The notes under the pieces were generated by a model that was given only the letters and a program-made list of their open reading frames with translations, was not told where the DNA came from and made no database searches. Positions 26,619 through 34,525 of a stretch of 64,000 nucleotides of DNA are shown here, piece after piece. The stretch comes from CAZGAQ01 sp964523405 (lineage in GTDB: Bacteria > Planctomycetota > Phycisphaerae > UBA1845 > Fen-1342). The DNA lies in NCBI GenBank assembly GCA_964523405.1, contig CAZGAQ010000031.1:1-64000 (forward strand), in the 5' to 3' direction. Within the stretch, counting starts at the first letter, position 1. Each line of letters opens with the position of its first letter. Made by a program: the position numbers and the translations under genes.

Positions 26619-27395
26619 ATGCCCTTTGAGCTGCTGGCTCCGTACCTGAAGCTGCCGGTCTTTGCCCTGGTGGCGTCGCGCCTGGGTGGGCTGCTGATGT
26701 TCCAGCCGCTGCTCGGGTCGATGTCCGTCCCGTACAACCTGCGGGCGCTGCTGGTGCTCGGGCTGGCGGCGCTGCTCACGCCGTGCGTGCCGGTGCCGGC
26801 GCAGCTCCCGGATACGCCGTTGGGCGTAGCGCTGGCGCTGGCGCAGGAGGTGTTGCTGGGGGCGCTGATCGGCGTGGTTGGCGTCGTGTGCTTCATCGGC
26901 CTGCAGCTGGGGGCCTTGCTGATTGCGCAGGAATCGGGCCTGGCGTTCGGACAGATTATCGATCCGACCAGCGACGAGCAGGAAACCGTGCTGGGGGTGT
27001 TCTATCTGCAAATGGCGGTCGTCGTGTACCTGATTGTGGGCGGGCACCGGGCGCTGATCGGGGCCTGCCTCGACACGTTCCGCACGCTGCCGTTGCTGGG
27101 CAATCGCGGACTGGTGCCGGTCGACCTGGAGGTGCTGCTGCAGGCCCTGGCGCTGGGGACGGAGCTGGCCCTGCGCGTCGCGGCGCCGGCGCTGCTGGCT
27201 TTGTGTCTGGTCAACGTGGCGCTGGGCTTCGTGTCGCGCACGATGCCGCAACTGAACATCATCGCCGTCGGGTTCTCGCTGAAGTCGCTCGTGGGGTTTG
27301 CGATCATGGCTGTCGCGCTGCCGTCGGCGACCGACGCCTTCGTGGCGGCGATCGAGAAGACGTTTGGCTGGCTGAACGAGCTGGTCGGCACATAG
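26619..27395 (+). CDS. fliR: Flagellar export gate protein FliR
   Basis: Single-copy subunit that closes the FliPQR gate. It has six hydrophobic helices; conserved stretches include FALVASRLGGLLMFQPLLGS, AQEVLLGALIGVV and GLAFGQIIDPTSDEQETVLG. Length 258 is normal. Forty bp separate it from fliQ and 122 bp from flhB. Confidence 0.94.
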   Translation: MPFELLAPYLKLPVFALVASRLGGLLMFQPLLGSMSVPYNLRALLVLGLAALLTPCVPVPAQLPDTPLGVALALAQEVLLGALIGVVGVVCFIGLQLGALLIAQESGLAFGQIIDPTSDEQETVLGVFYLQMAVVVYLIVGGHRALIGACLDTFRTLPLLGNRGLVPVDLEVLLQALALGTELALRVAAPALLALCLVNVALGFVSRTMPQLNIIAVGFSLKSLVGFAIMAVALPSATDAFVAAIEKTFGWLNELVGT

Positions 27396-27517
27396 GGGCG
27401 CGGCGGGTGCGGCCGGGCGCGGGCCCGGCCGGACTGGGCTGGACCGCTGCCGGTGTGCCGGCCGACAAGTTGTACGTGGCGTGAGTTTCTGAGGCGGACC
27501 GGTGGTGTGGGTGAGGT

Positions 27518-28576
27518 ATGGCCGCAGACGAGGGCGGCGACAAGACGGAGCAACCAACGCCGCGTCGGCGCGAGGAGGCCCGCGAAGAGGGCCAGATCGC
27601 CCGCAGCATGGACCTGACCGCCGCGGTGTCCTTGCTGGCGGGCGCGGTGCTGATCAAGGTTTGCGGGCCGGCCATGCTGACGAAGATGTTGGCGACCCTG
27701 CAGGCATTGGGGCGGCCACCGGGGCTGCAAGCGGGTGAACTGCTGGCGTGGATGAAGCAGATCGGGCGGGCGGCAGCGGAGATGCTGTTGCCGTTTCTGT
27801 TCTTTGTGGTGGTGGTAACGATCGCGGCGACGGCCGTCCAGTCGGGCCTGGTTGTGACGTGGAAGCGGCTGGGGGTCAAGCCGGACCGGCTGGACCCGGT
27901 GGCGGGGGCGAAGCGGCTGTTCTCCGGGGATACGGTCTCGAAGCTGGCGATCGGGTTGTTCAAGGTGGGGCTGGTGGGGGCGGTGGCGTGGCACACGATC
28001 ACCGGCTCGGTTGGCCAGGTGCTGGCCACGGGGATGGTCGGGGCGGGCGGCATCTTTGCGCTGGCGGCCGCATTGATCGGGGACCTGGCGCTGCGGCTGG
28101 CGCTGGTCATGCTGGTGTTGGGACTCGCGGACTATGCCCTGCAGCGCTGGAAGCTGGAACGGCAGCTGCGCATGAGCAAGCAGGAAGTGCGCGACGAACT
28201 GAAACGGATGGAGGGCGATCCGCTGCTCAAACAGCGACGGCGCCAGATTCAGCGGCGGCTGGCGTTGCAGCGCATCCAGCAGGAAGTGCCGAAGGCGGAT
28301 GTCGTCGTGACGAACCCGACCGAGTACGCCGTGGCCCTGCGATATGACGAAAAGACGATGGGCGCGCCGCGGGTGGTCGCCAAGGGCAAGGACCTGCTCG
28401 CGCAGCGCATCCGGTTGGTGGCCCAGCAGCACGGCGTGCCGATTGTCGAGCGCCCGCCCCTAGCGCGGGCCCTGTATGCGGGCGTCGAGGTCGGCCACGA
28501 GGTGCCGCCGGCGTTCTACCGGGCGGTGGCCGAGCTGCTCGCGTACGTGTACCAGTTGTCCCGCAAGGCCGGCTGA
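27518..28576 (+). CDS. flhB: Flagellar export switch protein FlhB with NPTE motif
   Basis: Membrane protein that switches export substrate class after hook completion. N-terminal EQPTPRRREEAREEGQIARS and four helices are typical. The cytoplasmic domain has RMSKQEVRDELKRMEGDP and, at residues 266-269, NPTE followed by YAVALRYD. Nearly all described homologues have NPTH, where the chain cleaves itself between Asn and Pro. The Asn and Pro needed for cleavage remain, but the His is Glu (codon GAG at 28322). Length 352 is normal. Confidence 0.95.
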   Translation: MAADEGGDKTEQPTPRRREEAREEGQIARSMDLTAAVSLLAGAVLIKVCGPAMLTKMLATLQALGRPPGLQAGELLAWMKQIGRAAAEMLLPFLFFVVVVTIAATAVQSGLVVTWKRLGVKPDRLDPVAGAKRLFSGDTVSKLAIGLFKVGLVGAVAWHTITGSVGQVLATGMVGAGGIFALAAALIGDLALRLALVMLVLGLADYALQRWKLERQLRMSKQEVRDELKRMEGDPLLKQRRRQIQRRLALQRIQQEVPKADVVVTNPTEYAVALRYDEKTMGAPRVVAKGKDLLAQRIRLVAQQHGVPIVERPPLARALYAGVEVGHEVPPAFYRAVAELLAYVYQLSRKAG

Positions 28577-28627
28577 GCGACCGGTGCGTGCGGCCGCGCG
28601 GGGCGGCGAGCCCTGCGGAGCGTGTGA

Positions 28628-30751
28628 GTGCCCTTCGCGATCGACAACAATCCGGTCATACGGTTCATGACGCGGTACCGCGGGATGATGTTCCCGGCGT
28701 GCGCGGCCGCGCTCATCTTTGTCATTCTGATTCCCCTGCCGACCGTCATTCTCGACTTCATGCTGATCGTCAACATTCTGCTGACGACGATCGTGCTGAT
28801 GACGGTCATGTACATCCGCGGGCCGCTGGAGTTTTCGAGCTTTCCATCGCTGCTGTTGGCGATGACGCTGCTGCGGCTGGTGCTGAACACGGCGACGACG
28901 CGGCTGATTCTGGCCAACGGGTCACAGGGCACGGCGGCGGCGGGGCACGTGGTCGAGGCCTTCGGCTCATTCGTGGCGGCCAACTCGCTGGCGGTCGGCG
29001 TGATCATTTTTCTGATCATCACGGTGATTCAGTTCGTGGTGATCACGAAGGGTGCGACGCGCGTGGCCGAAGTGGCGGCGCGGTTCACGTTGGACGGGAT
29101 GCCGGGCAAGCAGATGGCGATCGACGCCGACCTGAACGCCGGGACGATTGACGAGGGCGAGGCGCGGCGGCGCCGGGCCGAGGTCGCCCGCGAGTCCGAC
29201 TTCTTCGGGGCGATGGACGGTGCCAGCAAGTTCGTGCGCGGCGACGCGATCGCGGGCATCATCATCACGTTCATCAACATCTTGGGCGGCCTGTACGTGG
29301 GCATGGTCGAGCACAAGATGGGGCTGCTGCAGTGTCTGGACATCTACACCAAGCTGACCATCGGGGACGGGCTCGCCAGCCAGATTCCCGCCTTCATCAT
29401 CTCGGTCGGTGCCGGCATGCTGGTCACGCGCAGCACCGGCCAGACGAACATGGGTGAGGAAGTCCTGGGGCAGCTTTTCGCCAAGCCGGTGGCGCTGGTG
29501 CTGGCGGCCGGTTTCCTGCTGGTGCTGACATTCACGCCGTTACCGAAGGTGCCGCTGCTGAGCATGGCGGTCGGCTGCAGCCTGCTGGCCCTGCACCTGC
29601 GCAAGACCCAGGTGACGGCGGCGGCGCACAAGGTGACGGAGCAGAAGAGCAAAGAGCAGGCCAAGCCGCCGAAGATCGAGACCCACCTGAGCGTCGATCC
29701 GCTGGAGTTGCAGGTGGGGTTTGGGCTGGTGCGGCTGATCGACCGGGCACGCGGCGGTGACATGCTCGATCGGATCGCGGGGCTGCGCAAGCAGATGGCG
29801 ACCGATCTGGGGCTGGTAGTGCCCCCGGTGCGCATCCGCGACAACGCCCACCTGGAGCCGACGCACTACGCGATCCTGTTGCGCGGCCAGGAGATCGCCC
29901 ACGGCGAGATTTACGTGGATCACGTGCTGGCCATTGATTCCGGGCTGGCCGGCCAGACCCTCACGGGAATCGAGGTGCGTGAGCCGGCGTTCGGGCTGCG
30001 CGCGTGGTGGCTGCCGCCGGCGCAGCGGGAGACGGCGGAGCGGCTCAACTACACCGTCGTCGAGCCATCGGGGGTGCTGGCGACGCACCTGACCGAGGTG
30101 ATCAAGCGCAACGCGGCGGAGCTGCTCAGTCGGGCGGACACGCAGAATCTGCTCGACCACCTCAAGCAGCGCAATAGCGGCCTGGTCGAGGAGGTGGTCC
30201 CGACGCTGCTGAAGACGGGTGAAGTGCAGAAAGTGCTGCAGGCGCTCCTGCGCGAACGCGTTCCGATCCGCGACCTGGAGACGATTCTCGAAACGCTCGG
30301 CGACTGGGCCGGCAAGACCAAGGACACGGAGATCCTCAGCGAGTACGTGCGGAACGCGCTGGCGCGCACAATTTGTGCGCAATACAAGGACGCCAAGGGC
30401 ATCATTCATGCAGTCACCCTGGACCCCGCGACCGAAGATTACCTGCAGGCGAACATCCAGCGGCTCGACCCGGGCTCGACCCTGACCCTGCCGCCGGACC
30501 GTCAGGCCGAGCTGGCCCTGAAGGTGCGCCGGCAAAGCGAATCCGCCGCGGCCGCCGCGGGCGGAGCCCCGACGGTGGTGCTGTGTTCGCCGCAGGTGCG
30601 GTTGTGGGTGCGACGCGTGATTGAGCCGGTGCTGCCACAGACGCCGGTTCTGGCGCTAAACGAGATTGTCCGGGGTGTGGATGTACGAGCGCATGGAGTC
30701 GTCAGCATTGAGTTACAGCGTGCGGACCTTCCGCGCCCCGTCCATGTCTGA
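28628..30751 (+). CDS. flhA: Flagellar export gate protein FlhA
   Basis: Large export-gate subunit: eight membrane helices, then a cytoplasmic ring domain that docks chaperone-cargo complexes. GTG 28628 gives Met-Pro-Phe-Ala-Ile-Asp. The FHIPEP signature lies in FTLDGMPGKQMAIDADLNAG. The loop contains ARESDFFGAMDGASKFVRGD. The cytoplasmic domain contains LEPTHYAILLRGQEIAHGEI and the final VLALNEI. Length 707 is standard. Its 3' end overlaps flhF. Confidence 0.96.
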   Translation: MPFAIDNNPVIRFMTRYRGMMFPACAAALIFVILIPLPTVILDFMLIVNILLTTIVLMTVMYIRGPLEFSSFPSLLLAMTLLRLVLNTATTRLILANGSQGTAAAGHVVEAFGSFVAANSLAVGVIIFLIITVIQFVVITKGATRVAEVAARFTLDGMPGKQMAIDADLNAGTIDEGEARRRRAEVARESDFFGAMDGASKFVRGDAIAGIIITFINILGGLYVGMVEHKMGLLQCLDIYTKLTIGDGLASQIPAFIISVGAGMLVTRSTGQTNMGEEVLGQLFAKPVALVLAAGFLLVLTFTPLPKVPLLSMAVGCSLLALHLRKTQVTAAAHKVTEQKSKEQAKPPKIETHLSVDPLELQVGFGLVRLIDRARGGDMLDRIAGLRKQMATDLGLVVPPVRIRDNAHLEPTHYAILLRGQEIAHGEIYVDHVLAIDSGLAGQTLTGIEVREPAFGLRAWWLPPAQRETAERLNYTVVEPSGVLATHLTEVIKRNAAELLSRADTQNLLDHLKQRNSGLVEEVVPTLLKTGEVQKVLQALLRERVPIRDLETILETLGDWAGKTKDTEILSEYVRNALARTICAQYKDAKGIIHAVTLDPATEDYLQANIQRLDPGSTLTLPPDRQAELALKVRRQSESAAAAAGGAPTVVLCSPQVRLWVRRVIEPVLPQTPVLALNEIVRGVDVRAHGVVSIELQRADLPRPVHV

Positions 30752-31868
30752 GGCGCTGGCCGCGGTCAAGCGCGAGCTGGGGCCGGAGGCTGTGATTCTC
30801 GGTACGCGCAATCTGCCGTCCGAGGGGGTCACGGGGTGGGCGCGGCGCTTGCGCGTGGAGATCACCGCCGCCCCGCCGCACACGCCCTCGCCGGCACCGC
30901 GACTGCGGGACGCGGCGCCTGCCGCCCGTTCCGGTGCCGCCCTGGCTGCCCGGGCGGCGCTGGCGTCCGCGCTGCGTGCGGCCGCGCCGGCCGAGCGAAG
31001 CGGGGCGGAGGAATTCCAGCCGCTAGTTCCGGAGCGGGTGCCGCCGGCCGAGGCAGCGGCGCCGCCGGTGCCGGCGCTGCCGCAGGAGCTCTATCCGCAC
31101 TATGTGCGGTTGGTGCAGAACGATGTGGCCGCGGAACTGGCGACGGAACTCGCGCGGGAGGCGGCGCGCCGGCGGGCGGAGGAGGGCGGCGATGAGCGGG
31201 AGTCGCTGCGCGCCACGGTGCGTGCGTACGTAGGGCGGCTGACGCCGGCGGGGGCGGGGGTGGACTTGCAGGACGGCCGGGCGCGCCGGGTAGCGCTGGT
31301 GGGGCCGTCGGGCAGCGGCAAGTCCACGACGGTTGCCAAGCTGGCGGCGCTGTTCCGTTTGCGGCAGGAACGGCGCGTGGCGCTGTTGTCTCTGGACATG
31401 CACCGACTGGATGCCCACGAGCAACTCCGGCGCTACGCGGATGTTCTGGAGATTCCGCTGTACACCGCTCAGAACGTCGCGGAGGCAAAGCAAGTCAGCA
31501 AAGGTCTGGATAATCTGGATTTGCTGTTGATTGACACGCCGGGGGTCGGGCTGCGCGAGCAGGCGCGTTTTGCCCGGGTCGCGGCGCTGCTGCGGGCGGT
31601 AAGGCCGGACGAAACGCACCTGGTCTTGCCGGCCTCGTTGGCGCCGCCGGTGCTGTCGCGGATGGCGCAGGGGTTTGGGCCGCTGGGACCGACAAAGGTA
31701 GTGTTGACTCGGCTGGACGAAGTGGTGGGACTGGGGGTGATTCTGAATGTAGTCCAGCGACTGAACCTGGGCGTGTCCTATCTGACCAATGGCCAAAACG
31801 TGCCGCACGACATCGAAGAAGCTTGCGGTCCGCGCGTGGCCGAGCTAGTATGCGGTGCGAGTGGATGA
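30693..31868 (+). CDS. flhF: SRP-type GTPase FlhF
   Basis: GTPase that sets the site and number of flagella with FlhG. The N-terminus has the family start TFRAPSMSEALAAVKRELG. A Pro/Ala-rich linker leads to the NG domain with P-loop GPSGSGKSTTVAKL, DMHRLDAHEQLRRYA (G2 region), DTPGVG (G3) and LTRLDE (G4). Start is uncertain: ATG 30681, ATG 30693 or TTG 30708. The last has GGAG about 9 nt upstream and matches the usual family start. Any choice overlaps flhA by 44-71 bp, suggesting coupling. Confidence 0.9.
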   Translation: MESSALSYSVRTFRAPSMSEALAAVKRELGPEAVILGTRNLPSEGVTGWARRLRVEITAAPPHTPSPAPRLRDAAPAARSGAALAARAALASALRAAAPAERSGAEEFQPLVPERVPPAEAAAPPVPALPQELYPHYVRLVQNDVAAELATELAREAARRRAEEGGDERESLRATVRAYVGRLTPAGAGVDLQDGRARRVALVGPSGSGKSTTVAKLAALFRLRQERRVALLSLDMHRLDAHEQLRRYADVLEIPLYTAQNVAEAKQVSKGLDNLDLLLIDTPGVGLREQARFARVAALLRAVRPDETHLVLPASLAPPVLSRMAQGFGPLGPTKVVLTRLDEVVGLGVILNVVQRLNLGVSYLTNGQNVPHDIEEACGPRVAELVCGASG

Positions 31869-31898
31869 GTAGACCCGCGGGGGCTACGGCATCCGAGC

Positions 31899-32738
31899 AT
31901 GCAGGCCAGCGCGCGTTGCGGAACCACAGCGGACGTGGGAGCGAAGCACCGCGGGGGTGAAGTCGTCGCGATTCTGAGCGGCAAGGGAGGGGTGGGCAAG
32001 ACCAACTTCGCGCTCAATGTGAGCATCCTGCTGGCGGAGTCCGGGCGGCGCGTGATTCTGCTGGATGCCGGCTTGGGCCAGCCCAATGCGGACATTCTGC
32101 TGAGCGCGGTGCCGCGGGCGACCGTGGCGGACGTGCTGGATCCGCAGCGCGACGTAGCGGAGCTGCTCGCCACGGGGCCGGGCGGGCTGCGCGTGCTATG
32201 CGCGCGGGGCGGCGGCTGGCAGGGCGCGGAGTTCGATCCGCAGGACGGTCTGTGGGTCATGGAGCGGCTCCGGGCGGCCTGCGACATGCTCGTGATCGAC
32301 TGTGGGAACACGGTCAACCCGACGCTCACCACGATCGCCGAGGCCAGCACGCTGCTGGTGCTGGCCACCACGCCGGAGCCCACGGCGCTGGCGGAGGGCT
32401 ACGCGACACTGAAGTACCTGCAGGCTGGGGGTTTTCGCGGGCGCGTGGGGATCGTGGTGAGCATGACGCGCACGGTGGCGGAGGCGGAGCTGGTGGCTCG
32501 CCGCCTGGCGCGTGTGACGGCTCAATTTCTGGGACTTTCGTGCGAGTACCTGGGGCACGTGCCGTTGGACCGGCACATTCCGCTGGCCGTGCGGGCCCGC
32601 GTGCCGGTGGTCGTGCGCTATCCGCGCTGTCGGGCGAGCGCGGCGATCGCGCAAATCCGGGCCCAGCTCGAACCTGCCCATGGGGGGCGTCCGGCGGTGC
32701 CGGGCGTCTGGCTGCGGTTAGCCAGCCTATTCCTGTGA
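31899..32738 (+). CDS. flhG: MinD-like ATPase FlhG (FleN)
   Basis: ParA/MinD-type ATPase that limits flagellar number and stimulates FlhF. The deviant Walker A motif SGKGGVGKTN is at residues 27-36, with DAGLGQPNADILL after it. The switch region is LVIDCGNTVNP and the later motif TTPEPTALAEGYATLKYL. Length 279 is normal. It follows flhF by 30 bp, the usual pair. No obvious C-terminal amphipathic helix was judged. Confidence 0.9.
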   Translation: MQASARCGTTADVGAKHRGGEVVAILSGKGGVGKTNFALNVSILLAESGRRVILLDAGLGQPNADILLSAVPRATVADVLDPQRDVAELLATGPGGLRVLCARGGGWQGAEFDPQDGLWVMERLRAACDMLVIDCGNTVNPTLTTIAEASTLLVLATTPEPTALAEGYATLKYLQAGGFRGRVGIVVSMTRTVAEAELVARRLARVTAQFLGLSCEYLGHVPLDRHIPLAVRARVPVVVRYPRCRASAAIAQIRAQLEPAHGGRPAVPGVWLRLASLFL

Positions 32739-32775
32739 CCCGACGTACAAGCGCCGCCCCCAGCAGACCGATAGG

Positions 32776-33090
32776 ATGACTCGGAAGTCACCGATGGTCG
32801 GCAGTCTGGGCGCACAGATTGGCTTGCTCGCGTTCACCATCGCCCTGCTGGCAGGGACGCTGGTCGGCAATACGCCGACCGTCGTGCTCTTGCGGGCGCT
32901 GGGAGCGCTCGTGATCGGCGCGGTGGTCGGCCAGGCGGCGGGGTGGGCCGCCAAGCAGGTGCTGCGCGAGTACCTGCAGAAGCGGAAAGGCGAGATTGAT
33001 CGCCGGCATTTCGCGGAGATGCGGCTTATGGCCAACACGGCAGACAGCGCTGCGCCGCGCGCGGCGACAGAAATCGGGGAGGTGGAATAG
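32776..33090 (+). CDS. Small membrane protein in the flagellar cluster
   Basis: A 104-residue protein with two N-terminal helices (IGLLAFTIALLAGTLVG and LRALGALVIGAVVGQAAGW) followed by a basic amphipathic stretch (LREYLQKRKGEIDRRHFAEM). It lies 37 bp after flhG and 3 bp before the sigma factor start, so it is almost surely co-transcribed. Not recognised; a structural or regulatory partner of flagellar assembly is possible. Confidence 0.75.
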   Translation: MTRKSPMVGSLGAQIGLLAFTIALLAGTLVGNTPTVVLLRALGALVIGAVVGQAAGWAAKQVLREYLQKRKGEIDRRHFAEMRLMANTADSAAPRAATEIGEVE

Positions 33091-33093
33091 CCT

Positions 33094-33945
33094 ATGCACA
33101 CCGGCAAAGGTCCCATCGGACGTCTGCGGCGCGTCAGCCGCGATCAGCGGGCGCGTTCGTTCCCGGATCCGATCAGTCTGGACAACGCCTGGCGCGAGTT
33201 CAAGCGCACCGGAGACGACGACATCCGCAACCGGCTGGTCGAGCACTACCTGTACCTGGTGAAATACAACGCCGAGCGCATCGGGGCGAAGCTGCCGGAC
33301 GAAGTCGACGTCGACGACCTGATGAGCTCGGGCATCTTCGGACTCGTGGACGCGATCGACGCGTTCGACCTGGAGCGCGGCGTCAAATTCGAGACGTACT
33401 GTGCGCCGCGGATTCGCGGGGCCATCCTGGACGAGTTGCGGAACATGGACTGGGTGCCGCGGCTGGTCCGTCATCGCGCCCACAAACTGGCCGAAGCGAC
33501 CCGTGCCCTGGAGGTCGAGCTGGGGCGCGTGCCGCACGAGGACGAAGTGGCCCGGCGGCTGAACATGCCCAAGGCCCAGTTTCAGAAGCTCATGCGCGAC
33601 GCGAGCGCGGTGACGCTGGTTTCCCTGTCGCGCAAGTACACCGACCCCGAGTCACACCGCGACGTGTTCNNNNNNNNNNTTGATGTGCTGCCGGACGAGG
33701 AAGGCAGCGACCCGGTAGTCGAGGCGCAGAAGCAAGACCTCAAGGACCTGGTCACCCGCGGCCTGAGCCGGGCCGAGCGACTGATCATCGTGCTGTACTA
33801 CTACGAGCAGATGACCATGAAGCAGATCGGGCAGACGCTCGACCTCTCCGAGTCGCGCGTCAGCCAGATGCATTCGGCGATCCTGGCCCGCCTGCGCGGG
33901 CAGCTCCAGACGCGTCAGCGGGAGCTGGTCGGCGAGTCGGAGTGA
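33094..33945 (+). CDS. fliA: FliA/WhiG-type sigma factor (flagellar), with assembly gap
   Basis: Sigma70-family factor (sigma28 group) that directs RNA polymerase to late flagellar promoters. Region 2 shows LVEHYLYLVKYNAERIG, DLMSSGIFGLVDAIDAFD and FETYCAPRIRGAILDELR. Region 3 shows LEVELGRVPHEDEVARRLN. Region 4 shows RLIIVLYYYEQMTMKQIGQT and LDLSESRVSQMHSAIL. Ten N at 33670-33679 interrupt the linker after HRDVF, and the frame is kept on both sides with this gap length. Start ATG 33094 follows GGGGAGGTGG. The product would be about 283 residues, slightly longer than FliA. Confidence 0.92.
   Translation: MHTGKGPIGRLRRVSRDQRARSFPDPISLDNAWREFKRTGDDDIRNRLVEHYLYLVKYNAERIGAKLPDEVDVDDLMSSGIFGLVDAIDAFDLERGVKFETYCAPRIRGAILDELRNMDWVPRLVRHRAHKLAEATRALEVELGRVPHEDEVARRLNMPKAQFQKLMRDASAVTLVSLSRKYTDPESHRDVFXXXXDVLPDEEGSDPVVEAQKQDLKDLVTRGLSRAERLIIVLYYYEQMTMKQIGQTLDLSESRVSQMHSAILARLRGQLQTRQRELVGESE
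33670..33679. other. Run of ten N, assembly gap
   Basis: Ten ambiguous bases within the sigma factor gene. The true sequence length is not known. Confidence 0.98.
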
Positions 33946-34091
33946 GTGCAGCACGCTGCGGCGGGGGAAGGGCACGTCTGGAGGGTGGGGAGGCACGGGG
34001 CGGACCGGTCGGCCGGGCAGGCCGATCGCGGTCCGCCAAGACGCCGCCGCCCGGTGCGGCGGTGAAAAGCGACATTGGCCGGAGGCCGCTC

Positions 34092-34391
34092 ATGGCCGGC
34101 ATTCCTCCCACCTCAGTCGGCTCCATCATCCAAACCCAGGCTGCCGAAGCCCGTGTTGCGGGGCACAAGGCCCGCGCGGCCGGGGTGGAGTCCGAGCGCA
34201 GCGGGCCCACCAGCTTCGCGGAGAAGCTCCAGGACGTCATCGAGGCCACCGACCGCGACAGCCAGGTCTATTCCGACGCGGAAGGCACGGGGGGCGGGGG
34301 GGGTAAGGACTTCGGCGAGCCCGCCGGCGACCAGACATCCGGGGAGGCGGGCGTTGCCGAAGACACGGGCGGGCTGGACGTCGAGGCCTGA
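34092..34391 (+). CDS. Small acidic protein following the flagellar sigma gene
   Basis: A 99-residue protein; start ATG 34092 follows GGAGG. The middle looks helical (SIIQTQAAEARVAGHKARAA, SFAEKLQDVIEATDRDSQVY). The tail is Gly/Asp/Glu-rich and probably disordered. No family is recognised. A 146-bp spacer separates it from the sigma gene, so it may share the flagellar transcript; a flagellar-associated or anti-sigma-like role is only a guess. Confidence 0.65.
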   Translation: MAGIPPTSVGSIIQTQAAEARVAGHKARAAGVESERSGPTSFAEKLQDVIEATDRDSQVYSDAEGTGGGGGKDFGEPAGDQTSGEAGVAEDTGGLDVEA

Positions 34392-34475
34392 CGCCCCCGC
34401 GACCGATCATTCCGGCCCCGCGCCACCCCCTCCCGCGGCCCGCCCCGGCCGCGCTCCCCTTCGCCCCAATCCGCG

Positions 34476-34481
34476 TATAAT
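34476..34481 (+). promoter_or_regulatory. Possible -10 element of the sigma54-activator gene
   Basis: Perfect TATAAT 45 bp before the start codon in otherwise very GC-rich DNA; no convincing -35 box. Confidence 0.4.
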
Positions 34482-34525
34482 GAGCCCCTGCGCGGCGCAG
34501 GCCGCCTGGGAGTACAGCGGGCGAA

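Noticed and set aside
33094..33945. Frameshift in the flagellar sigma factor
   Set aside because: The frame is consistent on both sides of the N run; the break is an assembly gap.
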